From contig WHTJ01000048.1 in NCBI GenBank assembly GCA_009377795.1, forward strand, positions 1 through 35,354: a stretch of 35,354 nt of DNA. The letters are read 5' to 3'. The stretch comes from Propionibacteriales bacterium (GTDB taxonomy: Bacteria; Actinomycetota; Actinomycetes; Propionibacteriales; Nocardioidaceae). This document shows, piece after piece, positions 1 to 6,633 of the stretch. The translations under genes and the position numbers were made by a program. Position 1 is the first letter of the stretch. The number at the start of each line of letters is the position of its first letter. Under the pieces are notes generated by a model. It did no database searches, was not told where the DNA came from, and saw only the letters and a program-made list of their open reading frames with translations.

Positions 1-30
1 CGACGCGAACAATCTGCCGACAATGGCCCG

Positions 31-801
31 TTATCGCCGTTCGAACGCGGCGACGGTGCGGTCGGCGTACGCCGACGAGTCCGCCTTCTCCATCGGACCG
101 TCCCACTCGGTCGGCAGCGGCGCCGCCGCCGGCGCGACCCGGGCGGTGATCAGGTTGAGAGCGGTCTCGGTATGCCCGACCCACAGGTGCTTCGCGCCGT
201 CGACCCCGATCACCTCGGCCTGCGGAATCCGGGAGAACCGCTTGCGGGCCTCCGGCGGCTGCAGATAGTCGTCGTACTCCGGCACGAGCACGGTCATGGG
301 CTTGCCGGAGGCGGCCCACGTGTCGAGGTGCTCGTCGGTGGCGAACCGCAGCGGCGGCGACAGCAGGATGGCCCCCGAGACCGCCGGATCGTTTCCGTAC
401 ATCAGCGCCAGGTCTGTGCCGAAGGACCAACCCAGCACCCAGATGTCGGGCAGGTCGTGGAACTCGGCGTACTCGATCGCCGCCATGACGTCGTGCCGTT
501 CACCTTCGGTGGCCTCGAACTCCCCGTCGCTGGTGCCCTGGACGCTGCTGGTTCCGCGGGTGTTGAACCGCAGTACGCCGATGCCTGCGAGCGCGGGAAG
601 GCGGTACGACGCCTTGCGGATCAGGTGGCTGTCCATCATGCCGCCGTGCGTGGGCAGCGGATGCAGGCACACCAGTGTCGCGACCGGGTCACGGTCGGCC
701 GGCAGCGCCAGCTCGGCAACCAGGTCGAGCCCGTCGGCCGTATTCAGGGCGAACTGCTGCCGGCGAGCGGGAAGGACGGAATTTCCACGGATCACGGCCA
801 T
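31..801 (-). CDS. Alpha/beta-hydrolase family protein
   Basis: 256-residue serine-hydrolase-fold protein of unknown substrate. The nucleophile elbow is GWSFG (residues 124-128, Ser126). An oxyanion-type HPLPTHGG stretch lies at 47-54, the likely acid is Asp177 or Asp178, and the likely catalytic His is 205 (AKHLWVG). The length and the G-x-S-x-G context resemble small bacterial dienelactone-hydrolase or COG2945-like proteins; no signal peptide or membrane segment is visible. The ATG lies 9 nt after the stop of the upstream hydroxyacyl-CoA dehydrogenase, so it is probably the last gene of a thioesterase-dehydrogenase-hydrolase operon. That context suggests an acyl ester or acyl-CoA-derived substrate, which is inference only. 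Confidence 0.85.
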   Translation of the reverse strand: MAVIRGNSVLPARRQQFALNTADGLDLVAELALPADRDPVATLVCLHPLPTHGGMMDSHLIRKASYRLPALAGIGVLRFNTRGTSSVQGTSDGEFEATEGERHDVMAAIEYAEFHDLPDIWVLGWSFGTDLALMYGNDPAVSGAILLSPPLRFATDEHLDTWAASGKPMTVLVPEYDDYLQPPEARKRFSRIPQAEVIGVDGAKHLWVGHTETALNLITARVAPAAAPLPTEWDGPMEKADSSAYADRTVAAFERR

Positions 802-810
802 GCTGCGAGC

Positions 811-2643
811 CTACCCGCCGGCCCGCTCGCGCCGAGATCTGCACATTTGGCCGGCCGCTCGCGCCGAGATTGCGTAGTCCCGGAAGCCCCGTGCGGTCTT
901 GCGCCCGAGGTACCCTGCCGTGACGAGATGCTCCAGCAGCGGGGCCGGCGCGAAGCCCGGTTCGCGGAACTCCGCGTAGAGCTGCCGCTGGATCGCCAGC
1001 GAGACGTCGTTGCCCACGACGTCGAGCAGCTCGAACGGGCCCATCGGGAGCGCGCAGCCGGTCTTCATCGCGGTGTCGATGTCGTCCGCCGAGGCGTAGT
1101 GCGCCTCGAGCATCTTGACCGCGTCGTTGAGGTACGGGAACAGCAGCGCGTTGACGATGAACCCGGCGCGGTCCCCGCATGACACGGCCACCTTGCCCAT
1201 CTGCACACAGAACGCTCGCGCCGTCTCGGCGACCTCGTCGGAGGTCGCCACGGTCGACACGATCTCCACCAGCTTCATCACCGGGGCCGGGTTGAAGAAG
1301 TGCATCCCGACCACGTCGGCCGGACGCCGGGTCGCGGTCGCACACTCGATGATCGGCAGCGACGACGTCGTGGTCGCCAGGATCGCTCCCGGCTTGCAGA
1401 TCTCGTCGAGGTTCTCGAACAGCGCCTTCTTGACCGCGATGTCCTCGGCCACCGCCTCGACGACCAGATCGACGTCTGCCATCCGTTCGAGGTCGATGGT
1501 TCCGGTCAGCCGCGACAGAGTGGCCGCGCGGGCCTCCTCGTCGAGTTTCCCGCGCTGGATGGCCTTTTCCAGGGAGCGTTCGATGGTGCTCCGCACCTTG
1601 TCGACCTTGCCCTCGCCCCGACCGACGTACGTCACGTCCAACCCCGCCTGCGCCAAGACCTGCACGATTCCGGTGGCCATGGTGCCCGTGCCCACGACGC
1701 CGACGGTCTCGACCGGACGCCGTACCCGCGGCGCGTCCTCGGGCGACGGGGTCTGCGCGTCGTCGACCACAACCGGGGAGTCCGGCGCCTCGTACGTGTA
1801 GAAGCCGTGTCCTGTCTTGCGACCGAGCAGGCCAGCTGTGACCATCTGCTTGAGGATCGGCGCCGGCGCGTGCAGCCGGTTACGCCCCTGGCGGTACATC
1901 GTGTCCAGGATCTCGTACGCCGTATCGAGACCGATCAGGTCGAGCAGCTGCAGCGGTCCCATCGGATAACCGCAGCCAGAGCGCATGGCTAAGTCGATGT
2001 CCTCGCGGGACGCGAAACGCGCCTCGTAGAACGAGACGGCATGGTTGAGATATCCGAAGAGCAGCGCGTTCGCGATGAAGCCCGCCTTGTCGCCGCAGGT
2101 GACCGGATTCTTCCCCAGCCGTTCCGCCAGCCGGAGAACGTCCTCGACCACGCCTGGCTCGGTGACCACCGTGCGTACCACTTCGACGAACTGCTGTACC
2201 GGTGCGGGGTTGAAGAAGTGCATGCCCACCACGCGACTCGGATGGGAGGTTGCCGCGGAGATCTCGGTGACCGACAGCGAGGACGTGTTGGTCGCGAGTA
2301 CGGCGTCGGGGTCGACGATCCCGTCCAGAGCACGGAAGATCTCGCACTTCAGGTCGAGGTGCTCGACCACGGCCTCGACTACCAGGTCGCAGTCCTTGAC
2401 GTCGGCCAGTGCGGTGCTGAACGTGATGCGGTCGAACAGGGCGCGTTGCTCGTCCGTACTGAGCTTCGAGCGCTTGACCGCCCTGTCGGTCGAGTGCTGG
2501 ATGTGCTCGCGCCCGCGTTCGAGCGTCTCGTCCTTCAACTCCACTCCGACCACGTCGAAGCCGTTGCGCGCAAAGACCTCCGCGATACCCGCGCCCATGG
2601 TGCCGAGCCCGACAACGCCGACGGTGGTGAAATCAGGAGTCAT
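811..2643 (-). CDS. Double-domain 3-hydroxyacyl-CoA dehydrogenase
   Basis: 610 residues containing two consecutive complete 3-hydroxybutyryl/3-hydroxyacyl-CoA dehydrogenase units, which oxidise (S)-3-hydroxyacyl-CoA with NAD. The first unit (about 8-290) has Rossmann motif GLGTMG (12-17), ATNTSSL with Ser121, catalytic His142 in GMHFFNPAP, and Asn192 in GFIANALL. The second (about 312-590) has GTGTMATG, ATTTSSL (Thr425 where the first unit has Asn119), His448 and Asn498. Both units end in the RKTGHGF/RKTARGF signature. Tandem versions of about 590 residues are known in actinobacteria. Odd feature: the family-like sequence stops at Asp589-Tyr590, and the last 20 residues (AISARAAGQMCRSRRERAGG) are encoded by two copies of the dispersed repeat at 827-873. 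The gene starts 18 nt after the thioesterase stop. Confidence 0.93.
   Translation of the reverse strand: MTPDFTTVGVVGLGTMGAGIAEVFARNGFDVVGVELKDETLERGREHIQHSTDRAVKRSKLSTDEQRALFDRITFSTALADVKDCDLVVEAVVEHLDLKCEIFRALDGIVDPDAVLATNTSSLSVTEISAATSHPSRVVGMHFFNPAPVQQFVEVVRTVVTEPGVVEDVLRLAERLGKNPVTCGDKAGFIANALLFGYLNHAVSFYEARFASREDIDLAMRSGCGYPMGPLQLLDLIGLDTAYEILDTMYRQGRNRLHAPAPILKQMVTAGLLGRKTGHGFYTYEAPDSPVVVDDAQTPSPEDAPRVRRPVETVGVVGTGTMATGIVQVLAQAGLDVTYVGRGEGKVDKVRSTIERSLEKAIQRGKLDEEARAATLSRLTGTIDLERMADVDLVVEAVAEDIAVKKALFENLDEICKPGAILATTTSSLPIIECATATRRPADVVGMHFFNPAPVMKLVEIVSTVATSDEVAETARAFCVQMGKVAVSCGDRAGFIVNALLFPYLNDAVKMLEAHYASADDIDTAMKTGCALPMGPFELLDVVGNDVSLAIQRQLYAEFREPGFAPAPLLEHLVTAGYLGRKTARGFRDYAISARAAGQMCRSRRERAGG
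827..873. repeat. Two direct half-copies of the GCGCCGAGATTGC repeat family
   Basis: One arm at 827-850 (TCGCGCCGAGAT then CTGCACATTTGG) and a second at 859-873 (TCGCGCCGAGATTGC) lie in the same orientation, separated by a GGCCGGCC-like centre. The first resembles the left arm of the full palindrome at 21198-21249. Here the second arm is direct instead of inverted, as in a rearranged or decayed copy. Both arms are inside the 3' end of the hydroxyacyl-CoA dehydrogenase reading frame. Confidence 0.8.
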
Positions 2644-2661
2644 GGGCGGAAGTCTCGCATG

Positions 2662-3150
2662 TTACTCAGGGGTATCCCCGGCCGGGGTGTCCCCGTCGGA
2701 GGTGTTCGCGGTCGCGGGTTCGCTGACGGCGCGAATCGTCCCCATCGCGGTCGCGCACAGCGTCTCCCGCTCATCCTTGACGTCGAAGATGTGGCAGCGG
2801 CACACGGCCTGGCGGCGGCCCACGTGCAGGACGCTTCCACGCGCGATCAATACGTCACCGACGGCAGGCTCCAGATAGCTGATCTTGTACTCGGAGGTCA
2901 GCACGGACGGCCCCAGGACGGAACCGCCAGCGAAGGTCAGCGTGTTGTCCGCCAGATAGGACAGGACGCCGCCGTGCGCGACACCGAACTGCTGCCGCAA
3001 CTGGGGCCGCAGCGGCAGCCGCAGCTCGGCGCGCCCCGGTTCGAACACGGTCAGCTCGGCGCCAAGCAAGTCACTGAACGGCTGCGCGGCCAGCACTCGC
3101 CGGCCCAGATCGGACATCGACTCGGCACCGTCCCATCCTTTGTGACTCAT
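2662..3150 (-). CDS. PaaI-type hotdog-fold thioesterase
   Basis: 162-residue hotdog-fold acyl-CoA thioesterase. The family signature is HGGVLSYLADNTLTFAGG (about 59-76), with an HGG active-site turn and an acidic helix residue. It would hydrolyse small aryl- or acyl-CoA thioesters in the cytoplasm. The C-terminal 20 residues or so (TANTSDGDTPAGDTPE) are a low-complexity tail. The first ATG at 3150 fits a leaderless transcript from a TACGGT -10 element; an alternative ATG is at 3117. It is first in a probable three-gene minus-strand operon with the dehydrogenase and hydrolase, and its start is only 20 bp from the divergent nucS start. Confidence 0.85.
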   Translation of the reverse strand: MSHKGWDGAESMSDLGRRVLAAQPFSDLLGAELTVFEPGRAELRLPLRPQLRQQFGVAHGGVLSYLADNTLTFAGGSVLGPSVLTSEYKISYLEPAVGDVLIARGSVLHVGRRQAVCRCHIFDVKDERETLCATAMGTIRAVSEPATANTSDGDTPAGDTPE

Positions 3151-3156
3151 GGTCGC

Positions 3157-3163
3157 TACCGTA
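3157..3163. promoter_or_regulatory. Symmetric bidirectional -10 element between thioesterase and nucS
   Basis: TACCGTA reads TACCGT on the plus strand and TACGGT on the minus strand, both fitting the TANNNT actinobacterial -10. It lies 8 nt before the nucS GTG (3171) and 7 nt before the thioesterase ATG (3150). Each transcript would then begin at or next to its start codon, that is, leaderless. No ribosome-binding site fits in the 20-bp gap. Confidence 0.55.
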
Positions 3164-3170
3164 GACGGTC

Positions 3171-3845
3171 GTGCGCCTCGTGATCACTCGCTGCCAGGTC
3201 GACTACGCCGGACGGTTGACCGCTCATCTGCCGATGGCGACCCGGCTGCTCCTGGTCAAGGCCGACGGATCGGTGTCGATCCACGCGGACGACGGCGCGT
3301 ACAAGCCGCTCAACTGGATGTCCCCGCCGTGCACCCTCCGCGAGGGCACCACTGACGACGGCATTACCGAATGGACGGTCACCGGCAAGAACGGCGATAC
3401 GCTGCGCATCCTGCTGCAGGAGGTGTTGCACGACTCCTCCCACGAGCTCGGCATCGATCCGGGCCTGCAGAAGGACGGCGTCGAGAAGCACCTGCAGGAG
3501 CTGCTCGCCGAGCATCCCTCCTCGCTCCGCGAAGGCCTGTCTTTGGTACGCCGGGAGTATCCCACCGCTATCGGCCCGGTCGACCTGTTGTGTCGGGACG
3601 CCGACGGCGCCGCGGTCGCGGTGGAGGTGAAACGGCGCGGCGAGATCGACGGGGTCGAGCAGCTCACCCGCTACCTCGAACTGCTGAATCGGGACCCGTT
3701 GCTGGCACCCGTTCGCGGGGTCTTCGCTGCTCAGGAGATCAAGCCACAGGCTCGGGTACTGGCCGGCGACCGCGGGATCACGTGTGTCACGGTCGACTAC
3801 GACGCGTTGCGTGGGTTGGACGACCCGTCCGCGCGGCTGTTCTGA
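3171..3845 (+). CDS. nucS: Mismatch-specific endonuclease NucS/EndoMS
   Basis: 224-residue NucS, the enzyme of non-canonical mismatch repair in actinobacteria that lack MutS/MutL; it cuts both strands at G-T, G-G and T-T mismatches. The N-terminal DNA-binding/dimerisation part includes [10 protein letters not shown] (44-53). The C-terminal RecB-like nuclease core has Asp138 (GPVDLL), Glu152 and Lys154 (VEVKRR), with the D-x13-E-x-K spacing of the family. The C-terminus SARLF resembles the sliding-clamp binding peptide of NucS proteins. GTG at 3171 gives the same MRLVI start as mycobacterial NucS. The next gene is convergent, so it is transcribed alone. The position near the atp operon agrees with M. 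tuberculosis. Confidence 0.96.
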   Translation: MRLVITRCQVDYAGRLTAHLPMATRLLLVKADGSVSIHADDGAYKPLNWMSPPCTLREGTTDDGITEWTVTGKNGDTLRILLQEVLHDSSHELGIDPGLQKDGVEKHLQELLAEHPSSLREGLSLVRREYPTAIGPVDLLCRDADGAAVAVEVKRRGEIDGVEQLTRYLELLNRDPLLAPVRGVFAAQEIKPQARVLAGDRGITCVTVDYDALRGLDDPSARLF

Positions 3846-3902
3846 CCGGCAGTGTTCTGACCGACGGCGACCACCCTGGTGTCGGTGCGCCGTCAGGGCG
3901 CC

Positions 3903-4826
3903 CTACGCACCGTCCACGAGCCGCACGACCTCGTCGGCACAACCCCACGAAAGGGTCACCCCTGCCCCGCCGTGCCCGTAACAGTGAATCACCCGTCGCC
4001 CATCTGCATAGGGCTCCTCCTCCAGACGCACCTGCGGCCGGGCCGGACGCAGCCCGACTCGGTGGCCGAGCACTCTCGCCTTGGCGACGTCGGGCACGAT
4101 GCGTGCCGCACGGCGAAGGATCCGCTCGGCGACGTCCGGCTGGGGCAGGGTCGCCCACTCACCCTCGTCATCGGTCCCGCCGACCACCACGTCCTTGCTG
4201 CGCGGTACGACATAGGTCGGTCCGCTCCCGTCGAGCCACCAGCGATCCAGCCCGAACTGCTCGACGTACACCACTTGCCCACGCACCGGCCACAACGTCG
4301 AGTCACCCGCCAGCGCCCGTCCACCCAGCCCAGCCGCATTCACCACCACCGGCGCATGATTCGGCAGTGCGGCCAGAGCCATCCGCGTCACCGTGCCACC
4401 GGCATCAGCGAGCTGCTTTCGCAGCCAGGAGAGATAGCGCGGCATCTCCACCACCGGCGCTCGAAAACGCCATCCGTCCCGATAACCGTCCGGCAGTGTC
4501 CGTACCCGCTCCAGGTCCGGGACGGCCGACCTCCACCAAGAGTCCGGCGCCGACTCGTGCAACAGCTCCGTGCCGTCGACCATCGACACCCCCGACTCCG
4601 GTCGCTGTTCGGCCAGACGCGTGAACTCGGCGTACGTCCTCTCGCCCCACGCGGTCACCTTGTCGCGGGGAAGTGCACGGTACGGATACCAGAGGGCAGC
4701 GGCGACCGCCGACGTAGTCTCGAGCGGAAGGTCACGGGCCAGCACGTGCACATCGTGACCGTTGCGGGCCAGCCGGACCGCACACGACAGTCCGATCACT
4801 CCGGCGCCGACCACCAGGATCCGCAT
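3903..4826 (-). CDS. FAD-dependent D-amino acid oxidase family protein
   Basis: 307-residue flavoprotein of the DAAO/DASPO family, which oxidatively deaminates D-amino acids to 2-oxo acids with release of H2O2. The FAD-binding GAGVIG motif is at residues 7-12 from the chosen ATG (4826). The signature near the C-terminus reads HCYGHGGAGVTLSWG, with Cys where the classical pattern has Asn, His or Ala. A GLRPARPQVRLE segment matches the substrate-binding Arg region. The open frame runs 20 residues further upstream to 4886, but those residues (GRWLRAVVRGF...) precede the Rossmann start and are probably untranslated; a GAGG lies about 12 nt before 4826. It could alternatively be a glycine/sarcosine oxidase-like member. 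Confidence 0.88.
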   Translation of the reverse strand: MRILVVGAGVIGLSCAVRLARNGHDVHVLARDLPLETTSAVAAALWYPYRALPRDKVTAWGERTYAEFTRLAEQRPESGVSMVDGTELLHESAPDSWWRSAVPDLERVRTLPDGYRDGWRFRAPVVEMPRYLSWLRKQLADAGGTVTRMALAALPNHAPVVVNAAGLGGRALAGDSTLWPVRGQVVYVEQFGLDRWWLDGSGPTYVVPRSKDVVVGGTDDEGEWATLPQPDVAERILRRAARIVPDVAKARVLGHRVGLRPARPQVRLEEEPYADGRRVIHCYGHGGAGVTLSWGCADEVVRLVDGA

Positions 4827-4892
4827 AGCGCCAGTCTGCCTCAACAGCACGAAGCCGCGGACGACCGCACGCAGCCACCTCCCCACTTCCCG

Positions 4893-4942
4893 CCCGCCGT
4901 GTATGACCTGCCCGGAGCTTCGGGCAGGTCATACACGGCGGG
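4893..4942. repeat. Perfect 22-bp inverted repeat
   Basis: The left arm 4893-4914 (begins CCCGCCGTGTATGACC) and right arm 4921-4942 are exact reverse complements, with loop GAGCTT. It lies between two divergently transcribed genes, upstream of both starts, so it is not a terminator for either and no T-run follows. It shares no core with the GCGCCGAGATTGC family. It looks like another palindromic intergenic element (REP/MITE-like) or a large operator. Confidence 0.8.
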
Positions 4943-4979
4943 GACTGATGGTCATGCGATTGCGGCGGCGGGCCGAGAC

Positions 4980-4988
4980 TTATCCACA
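4980..4988 (+). promoter_or_regulatory. Perfect DnaA-box 9-mer
   Basis: TTATCCACA matches the consensus DnaA box exactly; a 7/9 version (TCTTCCACA) follows about 20 bp later. It is in the divergent intergenic region before the XRE-family gene at 5069. One box is not an origin; it may be a DnaA-responsive promoter site or chance. Confidence 0.35.
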
Positions 4989-5068
4989 GGTCGCGCGCCA
5001 TCGAGCTTCTTCCACAGCTGGCCGGGTACGGTTCGGCCGGAGACGCTCCCTGGGGGAGGCTGCGTCGT

Positions 5069-5689
5069 ATGGAATTCCTGCTGTGGTTCGGTGCCGTGCT
5101 CCGACTGGCGCGTCGAGACTCTGATCTGAGTCAGCGTCAACTCGCCCGATGGTCGGGAGTTCCGAAGTCGACGATCGCCGACGCGGAGTGTGCGAGGGGG
5201 AGAATCAACCTGCTGTCGGCGATGGAGCTGCTCGCCTGCCTGGGTTACGACCTGAGGATCATCGACCGATCGGGCCATGAGGTTCCGGCCTTCCTCATGG
5301 ATCAGCGTCGCGACTGCGTCGGCAGACGATTTCCCGCTCACCTGGATCTCATCCCCAAGGGCGACGACCTCGTCGAATGGGAGGAGCGTGAGCGCGCCCG
5401 GGATCCTCGGTACAGGCAGTGCCCCCAGCCCTCACGGTGGACCTACCGCTTGAACCGGTTGGCGCGTGATCTGGATCGGATGGATGGATTCTTCGGCGAA
5501 CTCGGTACGCATCCGCACCCGCCGCCCATGCTCGCGGTCGACGAACTGATAGCGCTGCGACCATCGCTTGCCTACCACCGAGGGGAACCCATTCGCGAGC
5601 TTCGCCGCCCATGGACGCTGGACCCGAACGCGCCGTCAGGCCTGGGTCCCCGCGTCCGCCGGTTGTGGGCGGTGGGACGGTCGCCGTAG
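5069..5689 (+). CDS. XRE-family helix-turn-helix regulator
   Basis: 206-residue cytoplasmic protein. Residues about 6-60 form an XRE/Cro-type helix-turn-helix (LSQRQLARWSGVPKSTIADAE), with the recognition helix near SGVPKSTI. The remainder is Arg/Pro-rich and not recognised. No HipA-like toxin, phage gene or other obvious partner is adjacent. A GGGAGG lies 9 nt before the ATG. The upstream region carries the perfect 22-bp inverted repeat and a DnaA box, either of which could be its operator. The target is unknown. Confidence 0.75.
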   Translation: MEFLLWFGAVLRLARRDSDLSQRQLARWSGVPKSTIADAECARGRINLLSAMELLACLGYDLRIIDRSGHEVPAFLMDQRRDCVGRRFPAHLDLIPKGDDLVEWEERERARDPRYRQCPQPSRWTYRLNRLARDLDRMDGFFGELGTHPHPPPMLAVDELIALRPSLAYHRGEPIRELRRPWTLDPNAPSGLGPRVRRLWAVGRSP

Positions 5690-5729
5690 GCCCATTGCTC
5701 GCTGGCCGCCCCGCGCGGACGGTCGCCGT
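5674..5729 (+). repeat. 13-nt direct repeat GGACGGTCGCCGT
   Basis: Two copies at 5675-5687 and 5717-5729 straddle the stop codon of the XRE-family gene. The 93-nt spacer to the ferritin stop holds nothing else I can identify. It may be a chance duplication. Confidence 0.35.
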
Positions 5730-5782
5730 GGATTGCGCCCGGGCAGTCCGTCGCCACCAACCCGTAGCCCGCCCGGCGACGA

Positions 5783-6307
5783 CTACGTGCCGGCGATCGC
5801 GGGCGCGGTCGGATCCGATCTGTCGCTGCTCAATTCACGCGCGACGTACTCTTCGATCGCCTCGATATCGTCCTTGGCGCGGGTCACCACGGTCAGCAGG
5901 TCACTGATCGTGGACACCTCTTCGACCTGCTCCTTGATGAACCAGTGCATGAACTGCTCGGACGCGAGGTCACCCTCATCGCGTGCGATCCTGGTCAACT
6001 CGTTGACCTGCTCGGTGACCCGCTTCTCCTGATCCAGCGCGAGGGTCATCGGCTCCACCAGGTCACCGAACTTGCTGACCGGCGCATCGACACCGGGGAT
6101 CTCCACCTGCATGCCCTGATCGAGGAGGTACTTGACCATCATCATCGCGTGGTCGCGCTCCTCCAGCGCCTGCGTGTAGAAGAAAGCCGCCATCCTCGGC
6201 ATCGTCAAGGCGTCGTAGTAGATCGCGCATGCGACGTACTGCTGGTGGGCGGCGAACTCGTTGCCGATCTGCACGTTGAGCCGATCGGTGAAACGCTGCG
6301 CGGTCAT
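5783..6307 (-). CDS. Ferritin (BfrB-like iron storage protein)
   Basis: 174-residue non-haem ferritin that oxidises Fe(II) and stores it as ferric mineral in a 24-mer shell. Ferroxidase-centre residues are present at Glu17, Glu50, His53, Glu94, Gln127 and Glu130. Most of these align at a constant offset of 5 with the M. tuberculosis BfrB ligands as I recall them. There is no haem-binding Met of a bacterioferritin type that I can assign. The start is set at ATG 6307 by a strong AAGGAGG 5 nt upstream; the open frame continues to 6364 but begins with non-family sequence. An IdeR/DtxR-like box lies 83 bp upstream. In mycobacteria IdeR activates bfrB under high iron, so the same is likely here. 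Confidence 0.93.
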   Translation of the reverse strand: MTAQRFTDRLNVQIGNEFAAHQQYVACAIYYDALTMPRMAAFFYTQALEERDHAMMMVKYLLDQGMQVEIPGVDAPVSKFGDLVEPMTLALDQEKRVTEQVNELTRIARDEGDLASEQFMHWFIKEQVEEVSTISDLLTVVTRAKDDIEAIEEYVARELSSDRSDPTAPAIAGT

Positions 6308-6389
6308 AGAGCCTCCTTCTCCGTGGACCCAGCGTGGCCCCACATCCTCGTGATGTCCAATCACCCGCTGGGCCTCGATGGGCGACCTC

Positions 6390-6408
6390 TTAGGTAAGGC
6401 ACGCCTAA
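6390..6408. promoter_or_regulatory. IdeR/DtxR-type iron box
   Basis: TTAGGTAAGGCACGCCTAA matches the 19-bp IdeR/DtxR consensus at 15 positions and keeps both TTAGG and CCTAA half-sites. It lies upstream of the minus-strand ferritin gene and also overlaps the -35 region of the plus-strand gene at 6430. It could therefore activate one and repress the other in response to Fe(II). Confidence 0.75.
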
Positions 6409-6413
6409 CATGC

Positions 6414-6422
6414 TGATAGGGT
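6414..6422 (+). promoter_or_regulatory. Extended -10 promoter for leaderless gene at 6430
   Basis: TGATAGGGT fits TGNTANNNT. The -10 hexamer TAGGGT (6417-6422) is 7 nt before the GTG at 6430, which predicts transcription starting at the start codon. The IdeR box immediately upstream would cover the -35 region. Confidence 0.5.
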
Positions 6423-6429
6423 CGCGCGC

Positions 6430-6621
6430 GTGCCGCCGAAGCCGAAGAAGAAGTGTTGCGTCTCGAGGCCGCGCTGCAAGCGCTGCCCGATTCGCCTGCT
6501 CAGCGAAGGCCGGCTCCCGGACGGCTACACGGTCAAGAAACGCAAGCTGGTCAAGACCAAGAACAGCAAGAAGAAAACCAAGAAGAAGCCGAAGCCGAAG
6601 GATCTGCCCGTCGCCGCCTGA
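6430..6621 (+). CDS. Small Lys-rich protein with CC-x5-C-x2-C motif
   Basis: 63 residues, starting with GTG. The N-terminal half carries CCVSRPRCKRCP with Cys9, Cys10, Cys16 and Cys19, a potential metal (Zn or Fe) site. The C-terminal half is strongly basic (KNSKKKTKKKPKPK), suggesting nucleic-acid binding. I recall similar short actinobacterial proteins with the CCxSxPRCKRCP motif and no assigned function. It diverges from ferritin, apparently under a leaderless promoter overlapped by an iron box, so expression may be iron-repressed. Its stop is 12 nt from the convergent mutase stop. Confidence 0.75.
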   Translation: MPPKPKKKCCVSRPRCKRCPIRLLSEGRLPDGYTVKKRKLVKTKNSKKKTKKKPKPKDLPVAA

Positions 6622-6633
6622 GGCCGTGCCGCT

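Noticed and set aside
4980-5020. Replication origin
   Set aside because: One perfect and one poor DnaA box, with no AT-rich region and no dnaA, dnaN or recF nearby.
5069-5689. Toxin-antitoxin module based on the XRE gene
   Set aside because: No partner toxin reading frame is next to it; ferritin and D-amino-acid oxidase flank it.
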